Positions 5,306-5,710 of a DNA stretch of 5,710 nt are shown here, piece by piece. Position 1 is the first letter of the stretch. Every line of letters starts with the position of its first letter. The DNA lies in assembly GCA_026388865.1 (NCBI GenBank), contig JAPLIX010000206.1, forward strand, positions 1 through 5,710, in the 5' to 3' direction. The DNA is from Pseudomonadota bacterium (lineage in GTDB: Bacteria; Desulfobacterota; WTBG01; CAIYCZ01). A program made the translations under genes and the position numbers. The notes under the pieces are model-generated. The model ran no database searches. It was given only the letters and a program-made list of their open reading frames with translations, and was not told the origin of the DNA.

Positions 5306-5710
5306 ATGAAGGAATTGATACATAGGATTCAGAGTAAAAAGGCACGCATTGGCGTAATCGGACTGGGCTATGTGGGGCTTCCTCTGGTAATACGGTTTTG
5401 CGAAGAAGGCTTTACGGTCACGGGCTTTGATATTGATCCGGCTAAAGTAGCGTCAATCAATGCCGGCAGGAGCTATATCCAGCATATTGCCGGAGGCCAG
5501 CTTAAAAAATTCATCAAGAAGCGCACGCTGAAAGCGACGGCAGATTTTAAAACCCTGCGCTCAGTGGATGCCATAATCATATGTGTTCCAACGCCTCTCA
5601 ATGAAATGCGGGAACCCGATCTTGAATATGTGGAAAAGACCGGAGACATTATTGCCCGGTATCTGCGCCCGGGACAGATCGTCAGCCTGGAAAGCACCAC
5701 CTACCCGGGG
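5306..5710 (+). CDS. Nucleotide-sugar dehydrogenase (UDP-GlcNAc/ManNAc 6-dehydrogenase-like), N-terminal part
   Basis: The first 135 codons of a gene that runs off the window with no stop. It would oxidise C6 of a UDP-sugar to the uronic acid using two NAD+, giving an acidic building block for the polymer. The NAD-binding Rossmann fold is clear: IGVIGLGYVGLPL (15-27, with G19, G21 and G24), and an acidic residue D42 in GFDID at the end of the second strand. CVPTPL (93-98) and SLESTTYPG (127-135) are signature segments of the family. SYIQHI (56-61) and the STTYPG form lean towards the WbpA type (UDP-GlcNAc or UDP-GlcNAcA-pathway) and away from UDP-glucose dehydrogenases. The substrate cannot be fixed because the catalytic Cys and the sugar-binding domain lie beyond the window. 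ATG 5306 is 4 bases after the upstream TAG, with only a weak GGAA 10 bases before it; translational coupling is likely. Confidence 0.88.
   Translation, partial: MKELIHRIQSKKARIGVIGLGYVGLPLVIRFCEEGFTVTGFDIDPAKVASINAGRSYIQHIAGGQLKKFIKKRTLKATADFKTLRSVDAIIICVPTPLNEMREPDLEYVEKTGDIIARYLRPGQIVSLESTTYPG

Noticed and set aside
1..5710. CRISPR arrays, tRNA or rRNA genes, insertion sequences, long direct or inverted repeats.
   Set aside because: None seen by reading; coding sequence fills nearly the whole window and no repeat longer than about ten bases stood out.

Overview
The window is a slice of an exopolysaccharide (EPS) biosynthesis and export locus, with every supportable gene on the + strand. 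The order is: 3' end of a Wza-like export protein, outer-membrane beta-barrel, Wzz/Wzc-type chain-length determinant, CpsD/Wzc-type (BY-kinase-like) ATPase, ExeA/GspA-like AAA ATPase, and the start of a nucleotide-sugar dehydrogenase. This order, and the form of the chain-length protein (extra membrane segment near its C-terminus), kinase and ExeA-like ATPase, resemble the EPS clusters that accompany exosortase (XrtA)/PEP-CTERM systems. No exosortase, PEP-CTERM protein or glycosyltransferase lies inside the window, so that link is inference.

The organism is a Gram-negative (diderm) bacterium, because a Wza-like protein and a signal-peptide-bearing beta-barrel only make sense with an outer membrane. 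Base composition is moderate, by eye in the mid-40s % GC. Desulfobacterota-like lineages, Planctomycetes of the anammox type, or related environmental diderms would fit, but the sequence does not settle the phylum.

Layout: 2-238 is the end of the export protein. 239-329 is a short gap with no convincing signal. 330-1646 is the beta-barrel. 1657-3235 is the chain-length determinant, split by a +1 frame change near 2237-2301. 3250-4038 is the kinase-like ATPase, interrupted by an in-frame TGA at 3529-3531, three codons before its P-loop motif. 4111-5301 is the ExeA-like ATPase, intact. From 5306 to the window edge is an intact but cut-off UDP-sugar dehydrogenase. Gaps between genes are short (4-91 bases), so the set reads as one operon. 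One junction, 1640-1657, has a near-perfect ribosome binding site overlapping the upstream stop codon.

Together the genes would make an acidic sugar nucleotide (dehydrogenase), set polymer length (chain-length protein plus its cytoplasmic ATPase partner) and move the polymer across the outer membrane (Wza-like protein, possibly with the beta-barrel). The ExeA-like ATPase has an undefined accessory role. The most notable point is that the two broken genes are neighbours and functional partners, while the intact flanking genes look well conserved. This could be real decay or switching-off of length control, two assembly errors, or (less likely) recoding. I see no clearly new biological system here.
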